Positions 54,265-63,937 of a stretch of 64,000 nt of DNA are shown one piece after another. The stretch covers positions 5,913-69,912 of the forward strand of contig CALGIG010000026.1 in the NCBI GenBank assembly GCA_937915865.1, given 5' to 3'. The translations under genes were made by a program, and so were the position numbers. Below the pieces are notes generated by a model. It did not search any database and was not told where the DNA came from. It was given only the letters and a program-made list of their open reading frames with translations. The stretch's first letter is position 1; the number at the start of each line of letters is the position of its first letter. The DNA comes from an uncultured Prolixibacteraceae bacterium. Lineage in GTDB: Bacteria; Bacteroidota; Bacteroidia; Bacteroidales; Prolixibacteraceae.

Positions 54265-57200
54265 ATGAGTAGATTCTTTCGAATAGCTTCACTTATATTT
54301 TTGGTCTTAAGTATTTTTACACAATTACCTTCACAGGCCCAGAGCAAGAAATTCTTTGTTATCACAGGTAAAATTATGCCTGAAGCCGAAGGTGATGGTA
54401 ACGGATCGATAGAAGTTGTAAAAAATGGAAAAGAAACTAATATTATTGACATCCCTAAAAATGGACGTTTCAGGTTTGAACTCGATTTTTTCAATGAATA
54501 TACCTTAACATTCAAATATCCGGGACACTTCAACAAAATAATCCAGGTATCCACAGAAATTCCTGAAGAAGTTTGGAAGAGAGACAACGATTTTCCGGCT
54601 TTCCCAATGATTGTTCAATTGACAAAAGAATTTGAAGGAGTTGATAAAAGTTTCACATTAAAACCTTCAGGAAGAATATTTTACGGGAAAGATATTGATA
54701 ACTTTGAGAAAGAAAGTTTCATTAATGAGTTGCAATTCACCGAGCAATCGGCTACTGCCAAAACCCAAAACAACCAGGTTGCAAAAGAAGTTGAAACAAT
54801 TAACAAAGTTAATGCCCAGGATTTGGCAGCCAAGCAAAAAGAATTCGATCAATTGATTAAAGAAGCCGACGCACATTACCAAAAAGGCGAATATCAAATG
54901 GCTTTAATGAAATACCTTGAGGCTAGAAAATTATTTCCAGACAGGGCTTATCCAAACGACCGTGTTGCCGAACTTCAGGATTTAGTTAAAGCACTGGAAA
55001 TTAATGAAAAACAAAAAGCCGACCTCGAACAAAAATATAAGACTGCAATCTCTAAGGCAAATGGATTTTTCGATCAAAAAAGTTACAAAGAGGCCCGTCC
55101 TGTTTATGAAGAAGCCTTGCAATATAAACCTGGTGATGTTTTTGCTACCGGTCGTATAAGCGAAATTGATCAGATTCTTGCACTTTTCGAAAAACAAAAT
55201 CAGTATAAGAAACTTATAGCCAATGCAGATAACGAATATAAATCGAAGAAATATGAACAAGCCATTGGCTTTTATAATCAGGCAAAAACACTAATTCCCG
55301 ACGACAAATACCCACAAAACCAGATAGACCTGATTAACCAAGAAATACAGGAACAAACTAAGCTGGCACAACTTGAAAAAGATTTTAACCAAACAATACT
55401 GGAAGCTGATGCCCTTGTAAAGAAAAAAGACTATTCACAGGCTTTAAATACTTATAAAAAAGCATTAGAAATAAAACCTGGCAATGAGTTAGCAAAAAAT
55501 AAGGTTGGTGAAGTTGAACAAATACTGGTTAACCTTGAAAATAATAAAAAATATGAACAGGCTATACAACTTGCCGACCAGGCTTTGGCAAAAAACGATT
55601 GGAATACGGCAAAAATCCAGTATCAGGAAGCCTTAAATGTAAAACAGGATAATTATCCCAAAACTAAGCTTGCTGAAATTGCCGCCAACGAAGCAAAAGA
55701 TACTGAATTTAAAAATCTTGTTACAAAAGGAGAAAAAGAATTTACCGATAGTAAACTCGACGATGCCCTAACATCACTAAACAGTGCACTCAAATTAAAG
55801 CCCGATGACAAGGCAGTTAAAAAACGGATTGATGAGATACAAAGCGCTAAAAATAAAGAAACTGCAAAAAAAGAATATGACAACTTAATTTCTCAGGCCG
55901 ATAAGAATTTTGATGAAAACAAGTTCGACCAGGCAATTACTGCTTATAATAAAGCCCTGGAAATTAAAAAGAATGAAACCTACCCGAAAGATCAGATCAA
56001 AAAGATCGACAACTTTAAGGCAATGCTAAATAAAGCCGAAAAAAGTTACGAAGCTAAAGACTATTCCGGCGCACTTCAGACTTACACTAATTTACTTAAC
56101 CTAAAACCTAAAGATAGCTATACAACTTCAAAAATTGAAGAAATACAAAAGATTCAGGAAGAGATTAAACAAAAAGAAGAAAAAGAAAAGGCCACGCAAC
56201 TTGCTTATGGCAATGTTATAAAAGAAGCTGATCAGTTATTTACTGCTCAGAAGTATAACGAATCGATTAATAAATACAAAGAAGCTTTATCGATTAAACC
56301 TGAAGAGGCCTATCCCCCTAAACGAATCAAGGAAATTGAGACAATACTTGATGGCATAGAAAAGGAAAAAGCGCGTATCGAAAATGAATACAAAACTACA
56401 ATCGCCCTGGCCGACAACCTTTTCGAAAAGAAAGATTATAACAAGGCGCAAGAGGCATACAAAAAAGCTCAGTCAGTTAAAATAGACCAGACTTATCCGA
56501 ATGATCAGATTCAGAAAATAGATCAAATTCTTGATGAGATTAAGCGTCAGGAAGCCGAAGCATTGAAACAACAACAAGAAAAGATAGAAAAATCGTTTAA
56601 TGAAGCTATTTTAGCTGGCGATAATGCATTTAACTCAAACGATTTCAATAAAGCCCAGGCAGCCTATCAAACAGCTTTAACCTTTAAACCCAACGACGCA
56701 ACAGCAAAAAAGAAGTTAGGCGATACTGAAGGTAAAATTGCTCAGATAGCAAAAAATACCATTGCGTATAACAAAACTGTTACAGAGGCAAATAACCGTT
56801 TAACTGTAAAAAAATATACTGAAGCAAAGGAAAAATACGAAGAAGCGCTTCAGTATTTGCCTGGTGAAGATTATCCAAAACGACAAATTGAAAAAATTAA
56901 CGAACTTTTGGCGCAACAGGAAGCAGAACTCAAGCTACACCAGGATTACGATAAAGCTGTTGCTCAAGGTGAATCCTTGCTTAAGAATAAAGATCTGGAA
57001 AATGCAAAATTAGCTTTCACCAAAGCTTACAACCTAATTCCATCAGAACCTCTACCCCAACAAAAAATTAAAGAAATTAATGAATTACTAGCTGAAAAAC
57101 AGCGCCTTGAGGCCGCTGAAAAAGCTAACCTTGAAGCCTATCAAAAAGCTGTGCAAAGGGCTGACAACCACTTTGCCAGCAAAGAATATGCACAGGCTCA

Positions 57201-59844
57201 AATGGCATATAGCGAAGCCCTGGTTATTAAGCCTGCTGAAAAATATCCGCAAGATCAGCTCGATCTGATTAAAAAACTACTAAATGAACAAAACGAAAAA
57301 AGCTACAAAGCCGCTATAGCCCTGGCTGACAATGCTTTTTTATCAAATCAGTTCAATGAGGCAACCACCAATTACCAGGAAGCTTTAAAATACAAGAAAG
57401 ATGATCCTTATGTTGCACAAAAACTGAAGGAAATTGAAAAGAAAAAAGCTCAGATGGAAGAAGAAAATGCCAGGTTGAAAAAACTTGAACAAGATTATAA
57501 ACTCCTGATAGCTGATGCTGATAACGATTTTAAAAATAAAAACTACCAGATAGCTAAAGATAAATACCTTAAAGCCCTTGAATTTAAGCAGGGAGAGATT
57601 TATCCCAAAGACCAGGTTGCCAAAATTGACGTTATACTTGCTGGAATAAAACAGGCAGAAGAAAATGCTAAACAATATACATTACTCCTGAAACAGGGGG
57701 AAGAAAGCTATAAAGCAGGAAAATTACCCGAAGCCCGCGATTTATACCAAAAGGCTCATGAATTAAAACCTGATGAACCTATGCCGCCCATCCGGGTTGC
57801 TGAAATAGATCATCAAATAGCTCAACAAAAGGAACTTGCCCGAATAGCTGCACAGGAAGAAGCGGCCCGAAAAGCGAAAGAAAAAGCTGACAAGGAAATG
57901 TACGATAAAGCAATTGCTGCCGGCGATAAAGATTTTAACAGCAAACAGTACAAACTTGCTAAATTACATTACAACGATGCACTTATTGCCTTACCACAAG
58001 AAAAGTACCCGAAAGATCAAATTGCCAGATGTAACGAGCTAATTGCCCAGGACGAGATTGATAAAATGGCTGCCAGAGAAAAAGCCAAACAAGATTCTGT
58101 ACGAAAGGTTAATGATGAACTTTTTGAAGCGTCTATGAGCATGGCAAAGAAACTTGAACAAAATGAACAGTTTGAACAAGCCATCGGGAAATATAATGAA
58201 GCCCTTGCTTTAAAGCCCGACCGACGTATTGAAATTCTAAAAATAATTGAAGATGTTAAAAACAAAATGCAACTTACAGCTAAGCGCGACGCTGAATACA
58301 AACGCATAATAAAATTGGCTAATAGCTATTTTACTGATATAAAACTAAATGAAGCATTAACTGAATACCAAAACGCACTTAAAATTAAACCCGACGAAGA
58401 ATATCCGAAAAACCAGATCAAAGAAATACAAAATCAATTGACCACCCGCGAACAAAAATATACTGCCGCAATTACCAATGCTGATAAAGCTTACAATGCT
58501 TCTGACTGGTCCAATGCCAAAAACGGATATATAGAAGCTCTTAAGGTTAAACCAGACGAAGAATATCCGGCAAACAGGTTAAAAGATGTCAATCAGAAAA
58601 TTGCTGATCTTAATATGGCAGCTGTGAACAAAGCCGTCGAAGACAAAGCATACACCGAAGCTATTGCTCAGGCCGAGCAAGCCTTCAAGGAAGAACAGCT
58701 TTCGAAAGCAAAGCTGAAATACCAGGAAGCTCAATCGATAAAACCATCAGAAGAATTGCCACCACGCAAAATAAAGGAAATTGATACCCTTATCGATCAG
58801 CGTAACAAAGAACGCCTGGCACGTGAACAACGCGAACTTGACGAAAAATACCAACAGACTATTATTTTAGCTGATAATTCGTACAAAGGAAAAACTTACA
58901 GTATTGCTAAACTTCAGTATCAGCAGGCTTTGTTGATTAAACCCAACGAACAATATCCCAAAACCCAGATGGCTTTAATGGATAAACTGATGAATGAACC
59001 AAAACCTCAGGAAACATATACAGCCCAGGAACATACAGCCGAAACAACGCAGCCGGTAACTCAACCAATTCTTAACACCGACGAATCGGCCCAGGTTACC
59101 GAAAAACGTGCTGAAAGTTTTGTGACTACCTCCAATTTCGATGAAGCCATAAAAAAAGCCGACGCTTCATTCGGGATCAAAGACTACGCCGTTGCCCGTT
59201 TCTATTATTATAAAGCTTCTGAAATAAAACCATCAGAAGAATATCCCAAAAAACAAATCGACCAAATCAAGAAACTGATTGATTCGCAGATGTCGGCCTC
59301 CGATATAGCCGAATACGATAAGGTCATTGCTCAGGCTGATGGAGCATTTGGCAATAAAAATTATCCGATCGCCAAATTTTTCTATTACAAAGCTTTGGGA
59401 ATTAAATCCTGGGAAAAATATCCTAAAGACAGGATCAATGAAATAAATGCATTGACTCACTCACTTTTGTCGGAGCGTGAAGAAAACGAGTATAAAGAAA
59501 TGATTGCCAAAGCTGATGAAGCTTTAGTTAACCGCGACGTTGCAATAGCCCGGTTTTATTACAACAAAGCTTTGAGGATTAAAGGCAATGAAGATTATCC
59601 AAAAATTAAGATTAAAGACATTCAGAAATTAATCGATCAGGATGCACTTGATAAGAAAAATGAATTGTACAAAAGTTATATCCAACTTGGCGACCAGGCA
59701 TTGCAGGCCGAAAATTATACCGTGGCACGGTTCAATTATAACAAAGCTTTAACCATTAAACCGGAAGAAAAATATCCAAAAGACCAGATAAAACTTATTA
59801 AGGAATCCATCGAAAAGAAAAATAATGGGGAACTTCAAAAATAG
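54265..59844 (+). CDS. Giant secreted TPR-like repeat protein
   Basis: 1859 residues. Signal peptide (~1-26, ending QAQS), a carboxypeptidase-regulatory-like beta domain (~30-130: FFVITGKIMPEAEGDGNGSI, 20 residues), a short linker, then about 27 tandem repeats of 50-62 residues from ~194 to the end. Each repeat follows Y-x-x-A-I-x-x-A-D-x-x-F...A-x-x-x-Y-x-x-A-L-x-I-K-P-x-E-x-Y-P-x-x-Q-I-x-x-I, a TPR-like helical hairpin plus a third helix, some joined by charged coiled-coil linkers. It would form a very long superhelical rod in the periplasm or at the surface. Partner unknown. Confidence 0.85.
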   Translation: MSRFFRIASLIFLVLSIFTQLPSQAQSKKFFVITGKIMPEAEGDGNGSIEVVKNGKETNIIDIPKNGRFRFELDFFNEYTLTFKYPGHFNKIIQVSTEIPEEVWKRDNDFPAFPMIVQLTKEFEGVDKSFTLKPSGRIFYGKDIDNFEKESFINELQFTEQSATAKTQNNQVAKEVETINKVNAQDLAAKQKEFDQLIKEADAHYQKGEYQMALMKYLEARKLFPDRAYPNDRVAELQDLVKALEINEKQKADLEQKYKTAISKANGFFDQKSYKEARPVYEEALQYKPGDVFATGRISEIDQILALFEKQNQYKKLIANADNEYKSKKYEQAIGFYNQAKTLIPDDKYPQNQIDLINQEIQEQTKLAQLEKDFNQTILEADALVKKKDYSQALNTYKKALEIKPGNELAKNKVGEVEQILVNLENNKKYEQAIQLADQALAKNDWNTAKIQYQEALNVKQDNYPKTKLAEIAANEAKDTEFKNLVTKGEKEFTDSKLDDALTSLNSALKLKPDDKAVKKRIDEIQSAKNKETAKKEYDNLISQADKNFDENKFDQAITAYNKALEIKKNETYPKDQIKKIDNFKAMLNKAEKSYEAKDYSGALQTYTNLLNLKPKDSYTTSKIEEIQKIQEEIKQKEEKEKATQLAYGNVIKEADQLFTAQKYNESINKYKEALSIKPEEAYPPKRIKEIETILDGIEKEKARIENEYKTTIALADNLFEKKDYNKAQEAYKKAQSVKIDQTYPNDQIQKIDQILDEIKRQEAEALKQQQEKIEKSFNEAILAGDNAFNSNDFNKAQAAYQTALTFKPNDATAKKKLGDTEGKIAQIAKNTIAYNKTVTEANNRLTVKKYTEAKEKYEEALQYLPGEDYPKRQIEKINELLAQQEAELKLHQDYDKAVAQGESLLKNKDLENAKLAFTKAYNLIPSEPLPQQKIKEINELLAEKQRLEAAEKANLEAYQKAVQRADNHFASKEYAQAQMAYSEALVIKPAEKYPQDQLDLIKKLLNEQNEKSYKAAIALADNAFLSNQFNEATTNYQEALKYKKDDPYVAQKLKEIEKKKAQMEEENARLKKLEQDYKLLIADADNDFKNKNYQIAKDKYLKALEFKQGEIYPKDQVAKIDVILAGIKQAEENAKQYTLLLKQGEESYKAGKLPEARDLYQKAHELKPDEPMPPIRVAEIDHQIAQQKELARIAAQEEAARKAKEKADKEMYDKAIAAGDKDFNSKQYKLAKLHYNDALIALPQEKYPKDQIARCNELIAQDEIDKMAAREKAKQDSVRKVNDELFEASMSMAKKLEQNEQFEQAIGKYNEALALKPDRRIEILKIIEDVKNKMQLTAKRDAEYKRIIKLANSYFTDIKLNEALTEYQNALKIKPDEEYPKNQIKEIQNQLTTREQKYTAAITNADKAYNASDWSNAKNGYIEALKVKPDEEYPANRLKDVNQKIADLNMAAVNKAVEDKAYTEAIAQAEQAFKEEQLSKAKLKYQEAQSIKPSEELPPRKIKEIDTLIDQRNKERLAREQRELDEKYQQTIILADNSYKGKTYSIAKLQYQQALLIKPNEQYPKTQMALMDKLMNEPKPQETYTAQEHTAETTQPVTQPILNTDESAQVTEKRAESFVTTSNFDEAIKKADASFGIKDYAVARFYYYKASEIKPSEEYPKKQIDQIKKLIDSQMSASDIAEYDKVIAQADGAFGNKNYPIAKFFYYKALGIKSWEKYPKDRINEINALTHSLLSEREENEYKEMIAKADEALVNRDVAIARFYYNKALRIKGNEDYPKIKIKDIQKLIDQDALDKKNELYKSYIQLGDQALQAENYTVARFNYNKALTIKPEEKYPKDQIKLIKESIEKKNNGELQK
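54844..59832 (+). repeat. About 27 tandem protein repeats of ~55 codons
   Basis: Counted by the recurring start Y/F-x4-I-x-x-A-D and end YP-x-x-QI. Repeats differ at the DNA level across most of the array, so this is an old expansion. The last four share extra features (ARFYYNKAL type) and may be a more recent duplication. Confidence 0.75.
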
Positions 59845-59888
59845 GACCTCTGATTTTGAAAACCATATACAAGTAAAACTCAAAAGTT

Positions 59889-61316
59889 TTGGAACTAAAA
59901 ATAAAAGATAAAATAATCAGCCTGTTCGAACTACATTTCAAGGAAGAAGTAACTTTTTTCGAGCAACTGCCTGCCTCTGGTTCTTATCGCGAATATGCAC
60001 GTTTAAAAAGTGTAAACCATCAAGTTATCGGGGCTTATAACCACGACATCAAAGAAAACCAGGCTTTTCTCTCATTCTCAGCCCATTTTCACAACAAAAA
60101 CATCCCGGTCCCTTGTATCTATGCAGTTAATAGTTCAATGGACTGTTATCTTCAGGAAGACCTGGGCAACACTACCCTGTTTGATTTCTTAAGCAATACA
60201 CGTGAAAAGGAAGGTTTTTCATCAAAAATTGTCGACGAATACAAAAAAGTTCTGCGTGAGTTACCGCGAATTCAGCTGGTAGCCGGAAGAGACATTGATT
60301 ACAGTGTTTGCTACCCACGTGAAGCATTCGATAAACAATCGATGATGTGGGACCTTAACTATTTCAAATATTACTTTTTGAAACTTGCCAAAGTACCTTT
60401 CGACGAACAACGGCTTGAAGACGACTTTCAGGCTTTTAGCGACTATCTGCTGGCTGTTGATAACAATGCCTTCCTGTACCGCGATTTTCAGTCGAGAAAC
60501 GTGATGCTGAAAGATGACAAAATATTCTTTATCGATTACCAGGGCGGACGAAAAGGAGCCCTTCAATACGATTTGGCCTCACTTCTCTACGATGCCAAAG
60601 CTAATATCCCGGAACCTGAACGTGAGGAAATGCTTGAATTTTACCTCGACGAGCTGAACCAATACAAACATGTTGACAGGGCCAAATTCAAATCGTTGTT
60701 TGATGGTTATGTGTTGATTCGTATTATGCAAGCTATGGGAGCCTATGGTTTCCGTGGGTTTTACGAGAAAAAAGAACATTTCCTGAAAAGTATCCCGTTT
60801 GCATTGAAAAACCTGGAAACTCTACTTGTAAAAAATACTCTCCAAATTGAATTACCAGAACTATTTAATGTGCTAAAAGCTGTTACCGAATCATCTTTTC
60901 TCAAATCAATCAGCCCGGCTAACGACAGGTTAACCGTACGTATAAGCAGTTTCTCGTATAAAAAAGGAATTCCGCACGACCCATCGGGAAATGGAGGGGG
61001 CTTTGTTTTCGATTGCCGCGCCATTCACAATCCGGGACGTTACCCCGAATTTAAACACCTGACAGGCAAAGATCAGCAGGTAATAGAGTTTTTAGAACAA
61101 AAGTCGACAATGACCAGTTTTATGAATGCCGTTACAACACTGGTGTCCCAATCGGTTGAAGTTTACCTTTCGCGCGGGTTTATTCATCTCAGTGTAAACT
61201 TCGGGTGTACCGGCGGGCAACACCGTTCGGTTTATGCAGCCGAAAAATTAGCTGAATATTTGCGCAACAATTATCCGATAACCGTTGTTTTACAGCACGT
61301 CGAACAGGATAAGTAA
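59889..61316 (+). CDS. Aminoglycoside phosphotransferase-like kinase fused to RapZ C-terminal domain
   Basis: 475 residues. The only usable start is TTG at 59889: an in-frame stop lies five codons upstream and the next in-frame ATG is within the kinase fold. The kinase part (~1-325) has YRDFQSRNVML with Asp199/Asn204 and FIDYQGGRKG with Asp216, as in the APH family and close to the AmgK/MurK branch of cell-wall amino sugar kinases. From ~350 there is a complete RapZ C-terminal domain: GGGFVFDCRAIHNPGR and GCTGGQHRSVYAAEKLA. In E. coli RapZ this domain binds the amino sugar-6-P signal and the small RNA GlmZ. The fusion suggests sugar recycling coupled to signal binding (inference). Confidence 0.85.
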   Translation: MELKIKDKIISLFELHFKEEVTFFEQLPASGSYREYARLKSVNHQVIGAYNHDIKENQAFLSFSAHFHNKNIPVPCIYAVNSSMDCYLQEDLGNTTLFDFLSNTREKEGFSSKIVDEYKKVLRELPRIQLVAGRDIDYSVCYPREAFDKQSMMWDLNYFKYYFLKLAKVPFDEQRLEDDFQAFSDYLLAVDNNAFLYRDFQSRNVMLKDDKIFFIDYQGGRKGALQYDLASLLYDAKANIPEPEREEMLEFYLDELNQYKHVDRAKFKSLFDGYVLIRIMQAMGAYGFRGFYEKKEHFLKSIPFALKNLETLLVKNTLQIELPELFNVLKAVTESSFLKSISPANDRLTVRISSFSYKKGIPHDPSGNGGGFVFDCRAIHNPGRYPEFKHLTGKDQQVIEFLEQKSTMTSFMNAVTTLVSQSVEVYLSRGFIHLSVNFGCTGGQHRSVYAAEKLAEYLRNNYPITVVLQHVEQDK

Positions 61317-61321
61317 AAATT

Positions 61322-61450
61322 ATGTCGAAAACCCAGTGTAAAAACGAAAATTACAAAGAAAAAGAGGATGCCAGATATGTTTGCAAACGCTGTGAACGAA
61401 AGGCAAAAAAAGAAGAAAAGCTTTGTAAGCCGAAGAAAATAAAAGAATAA
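61322..61450 (+). CDS. Small Cys- and Lys-rich CXXC protein
   Basis: 42 residues, starting 5 bp after the kinase-RapZ-C stop, so most likely co-translated. It begins MSKTQCKNENYKEK and contains CKRC and two more Cys (6, 35), a four-Cys pattern that could bind zinc. About a third of residues are Lys. No named family known to me. Its tight spacing, ATG start and patterned cysteines argue for a real gene. Confidence 0.6.
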   Translation: MSKTQCKNENYKEKEDARYVCKRCERKAKKEEKLCKPKKIKE

Positions 61451-61499
61451 AAAACCTTCAAACAGAATAAAAAAGCGGTAATTTTTATCGAAAAAAACA

Positions 61500-61507
61500 T
61501 ACTTTTG
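61500..61507 (+). promoter_or_regulatory. Candidate -7 box of the CorA gene
   Basis: TACTTTTG fits TAnnTTTG, with no clear -33 partner. It would give a leader of ~100 nt that includes a small hairpin (TCAGAGG pairing with CCTCTGA, 61565-61591). Confidence 0.3.
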
Positions 61508-61598
61508 AACGACAGAAAAAGATAGATAACAAATGGACGATTACCATTCGGAATATTAACTAAATCAGAGGCTTAGTAATTTAACCTCTGAGGAAAAC

Positions 61599-61606
61599 AA
61601 GGAGGG
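61599..61606 (+). promoter_or_regulatory. Strong Shine-Dalgarno sequence of the CorA gene
   Basis: AAGGAGGG ends 7 nt before the ATG at 61614 and supports that start over the next codon, also ATG. Other genes in this window have no such site, so this one is exceptional. Confidence 0.7.
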
Positions 61607-61613
61607 AATAATT

Positions 61614-62540
61614 ATGATGTCTTACATCAAATGTTTGGGCGGCTTTCACCAAAGCCTTAAATGGGAACCAAATTGTTGGGTCAATGTTGAATGCCCTACT
61701 GATGCTGAGAAAAGTTACCTTATCAACGAATTAAACATCCCCGAACCTTACGTAAACGATATTGAAGACGTTGACGAACGTCCTCGTATTGAGCTTGAAG
61801 ATGGCTGGTTTTTGATTCTTATGCGCTTACCATATAAAAGTGAAGATGAGAGCCTTCCGTTTAGTACGGTACCTCTTGGCCTCATTTTTAAAGACGATGT
61901 TTTTGTAACAATTTGTTTCTATAAAACTGAGATGCTTTCAGATTTCATCCAATATGGCAACCGGAAAAATATTACGGTTACCAATCATTTCGACTTTGTA
62001 CTGAAATTGCTCTTATCGTCGAGTGTTTGGTTTCTGAAATACCTGAAACAAATTAACCAACGGATTAAACTGGCCGAAAACCAGCTCGAAAAGTCGATTA
62101 AAAACGAGGAATTACAAGCCTTGCTGCAAATTGAAAAATGCCTGGTTTACTTCACAACCTCCCTGAAAGGAAATGACATTTTGGTCCACCGGATCAAAAA
62201 TATCAAAGAATACCGCGACACTTTCGACCCCGAACTGGTAGAAGACGTTGAAATTGAGCTTCGCCAGGCTCTTGAAACCACCAACATTTATAGCGATATT
62301 TTAAGCGGTATGATGGACGCTTATGCCTCGGTTATATCCAATAACCTGAACATCATTATGAAGCAGCTAACATCTATTTCCATTATTTTGATGATTCCTA
62401 CGTTGATTGCCAGCTTGTATGGGATGAATGTGCCAAACATGTTTCAGGATAACCACTTCGGCTTCTGGATTGTGATATTTATTTCGTCAATATTCTCGAT
62501 ATCGGGTGTCTTGCTTTTCAAATTCAAAAAGTGGTTCTGA
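61614..62540 (+). CDS. CorA-family divalent cation transporter
   Basis: 308 residues: a large cytoplasmic alpha/beta and helical domain, then two C-terminal membrane helices with the signature YGMNVPN between them (Gly270-Met271-Asn272). The C terminus is short and basic (FKFKKWF). CorA pentamers import Mg2+ or Co2+/Ni2+; some family members export Zn2+. It has a strong ribosome site and a hairpin in its leader. Single-gene unit; repeat copy C lies directly behind its stop. Confidence 0.92.
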   Translation: MMSYIKCLGGFHQSLKWEPNCWVNVECPTDAEKSYLINELNIPEPYVNDIEDVDERPRIELEDGWFLILMRLPYKSEDESLPFSTVPLGLIFKDDVFVTICFYKTEMLSDFIQYGNRKNITVTNHFDFVLKLLLSSSVWFLKYLKQINQRIKLAENQLEKSIKNEELQALLQIEKCLVYFTTSLKGNDILVHRIKNIKEYRDTFDPELVEDVEIELRQALETTNIYSDILSGMMDAYASVISNNLNIIMKQLTSISIILMIPTLIASLYGMNVPNMFQDNHFGFWIVIFISSIFSISGVLLFKFKKWF

Positions 62541-62670
62541 TTATTAACAATAACTCAAAAACGGTTATTAAATACATAGACAAAATTTCTGCAAAACAGA
62601 CCGGGTTGTAGTTCAATCTCGCCTTAGGCGAGACTGGGCGCTGCATGTCGCTTAGAGTCCTATTTATTAG
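62541..62670 (-). repeat. Dispersed repeat, copy C (inverted)
   Basis: Reverse complement of the element at 2421-2552, with the same order of blocks: AATAGGACTCT, the GCGCCCAGTCTCGCC hairpin (loop TAA instead of TTT), TTGAACTACAACCC, TTTTGCAGA and the A+T-rich tail. Differences are scattered along the length. It starts at the CorA stop and ends at the 3' end of the next minus-strand gene. Confidence 0.7.
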
Positions 62671-62672
62671 CA

Positions 62673-63353
62673 CTAGTTGTTACTAATTCTCTTTTTATAT
62701 AGTTGAAAATAATCATCTGTATAAACAAATTTATCTTTAAACTCAATTGCAAGTAATTTATAACTGCTGCCACCCGTTGTCACTTCAACAATACCGGTAT
62801 CCTTTCCGTTTATTATAACCTTTTTCGGTTCAGTATCATATAAAAATATTCGAACAATAAAATTAAAGTATCTGTCTACGCCTTTTAATGCTAAACATTC
62901 AGTTAATATTCGAGAGATTGGTACGATTTCATCACTGTCTTCAAATTTATTATTATCGGTAATACATTTCATTTGCTCAGATAAGCTTTGTAATTCAACA
63001 GTTTCAAAGTAACCGTCAGCTATTATGCGCTTCCATATAATTTTATTTGTTTTTAAGTCTTGACGCAAGTATCCTAAATTTTTACGCTCACCATTATCTC
63101 CGATAGTTAACGCAGTTATTTTGTATGGAAATTCTTTATCTGTACTGTCCTTTTGAAGAACAATTTTGTAGATAGAATGACATTCTACTCCATCAACACA
63201 AATTGGATCAGGAATTTCAACAACATAAAAAGTCAATGAAGTATCCAAAAACCAAACACGAGGTTTTCTAGCTTGAAATAATCGCCCGTCGAGCGGTAAA
63301 CATGTCTCAGTAAGCAAGAGTAGTATAAATATTACAAAGACTCCTTTTTTCAT
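62673..63353 (-). CDS. Secreted protein of unknown function
   Basis: 226 residues from the ATG at 63353 (MKKGVFVIFILLLLTETC), which opens a clear signal peptide; a longer frame upstream is not signal-like. The mature part is beta-rich with four Cys (IPDPICVDGVECHSIYK, KCITDNNKF, LTECLALKG) and no motif I can name. Its 3' end touches the dispersed repeat. A+T-rich; looks like accessory DNA. Confidence 0.6.
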   Translation of the reverse strand: MKKGVFVIFILLLLTETCLPLDGRLFQARKPRVWFLDTSLTFYVVEIPDPICVDGVECHSIYKIVLQKDSTDKEFPYKITALTIGDNGERKNLGYLRQDLKTNKIIWKRIIADGYFETVELQSLSEQMKCITDNNKFEDSDEIVPISRILTECLALKGVDRYFNFIVRIFLYDTEPKKVIINGKDTGIVEVTTGGSSYKLLAIEFKDKFVYTDDYFQLYKKRISNN

Positions 63354-63514
63354 ACAATTAGAGCTAATGGGTAAACATCCGAAGTCTATGCCCGTTTTTT
63401 CCAAATCTCATTATATTGTGGATGTTGAGTGTTGTACAGAGTTTTTCCTTGTTGTTCAACCCTTTTAAACAGACCTTGCGTTTATGGCCGATAGACAAAG
63501 GGGCTGTTGTTTTT

Positions 63515-63937
63515 CTATTCTGTAAACCCATTCCGTTGCATTCTTTCACTATTAATAAACAAAGCCATCCCAGTTTTCATTCGCTTGAAATTTTCTTTTT
63601 CATAAAACTTTTCCTTTCCTGGAGAAGCATATAAAATGAAATTGCAATTAGGGATATTTTCAACAATAGTTTGAATTATCTTTTTACCTATTCCTTTTCC
63701 CTGGTAATTTGGTAGCACGGCAACATCATATATGGCAGCCTGATATTCACCATCTGATAAAGCCCTCCCAAAACCTATCAGATTCTCTTCATCGAACATA
63801 AATACAACAGTATGACTATTATTAAATGCTCGTTTATGAATTTCGGTTGTATGATACGCCATACCTACTTTTTGAAGGATATCAACCACCAAGTTCCAAT
63901 TAATATTTGTTGTATCAAGTTGTAGTCGTAAATTCAT
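63515..63937 (-). CDS. GNAT-family N-acetyltransferase
   Basis: 140 residues, single GNAT domain. Motif A is VAVLPNYQGKGIGKKIIQ (acetyl-CoA pyrophosphate binding), preceded by GFGRALSDGEYQAAIYDVAV (20 residues) and followed by the FYEKENFKRM strand. Substrate unknown. The start is near the window edge; 63 bp upstream remain in the window, with a small GCAAG/CTTGC hairpin. Confidence 0.88.
   Translation of the reverse strand: MNLRLQLDTTNINWNLVVDILQKVGMAYHTTEIHKRAFNNSHTVVFMFDEENLIGFGRALSDGEYQAAIYDVAVLPNYQGKGIGKKIIQTIVENIPNCNFILYASPGKEKFYEKENFKRMKTGMALFINSERMQRNGFTE

Noticed and set aside
54054..54587. 177-codon frame on the minus strand overlapping the start of the giant repeat protein
   Set aside because: No signal, no family pattern, and it overlaps the signal peptide and first domain of a clear gene.
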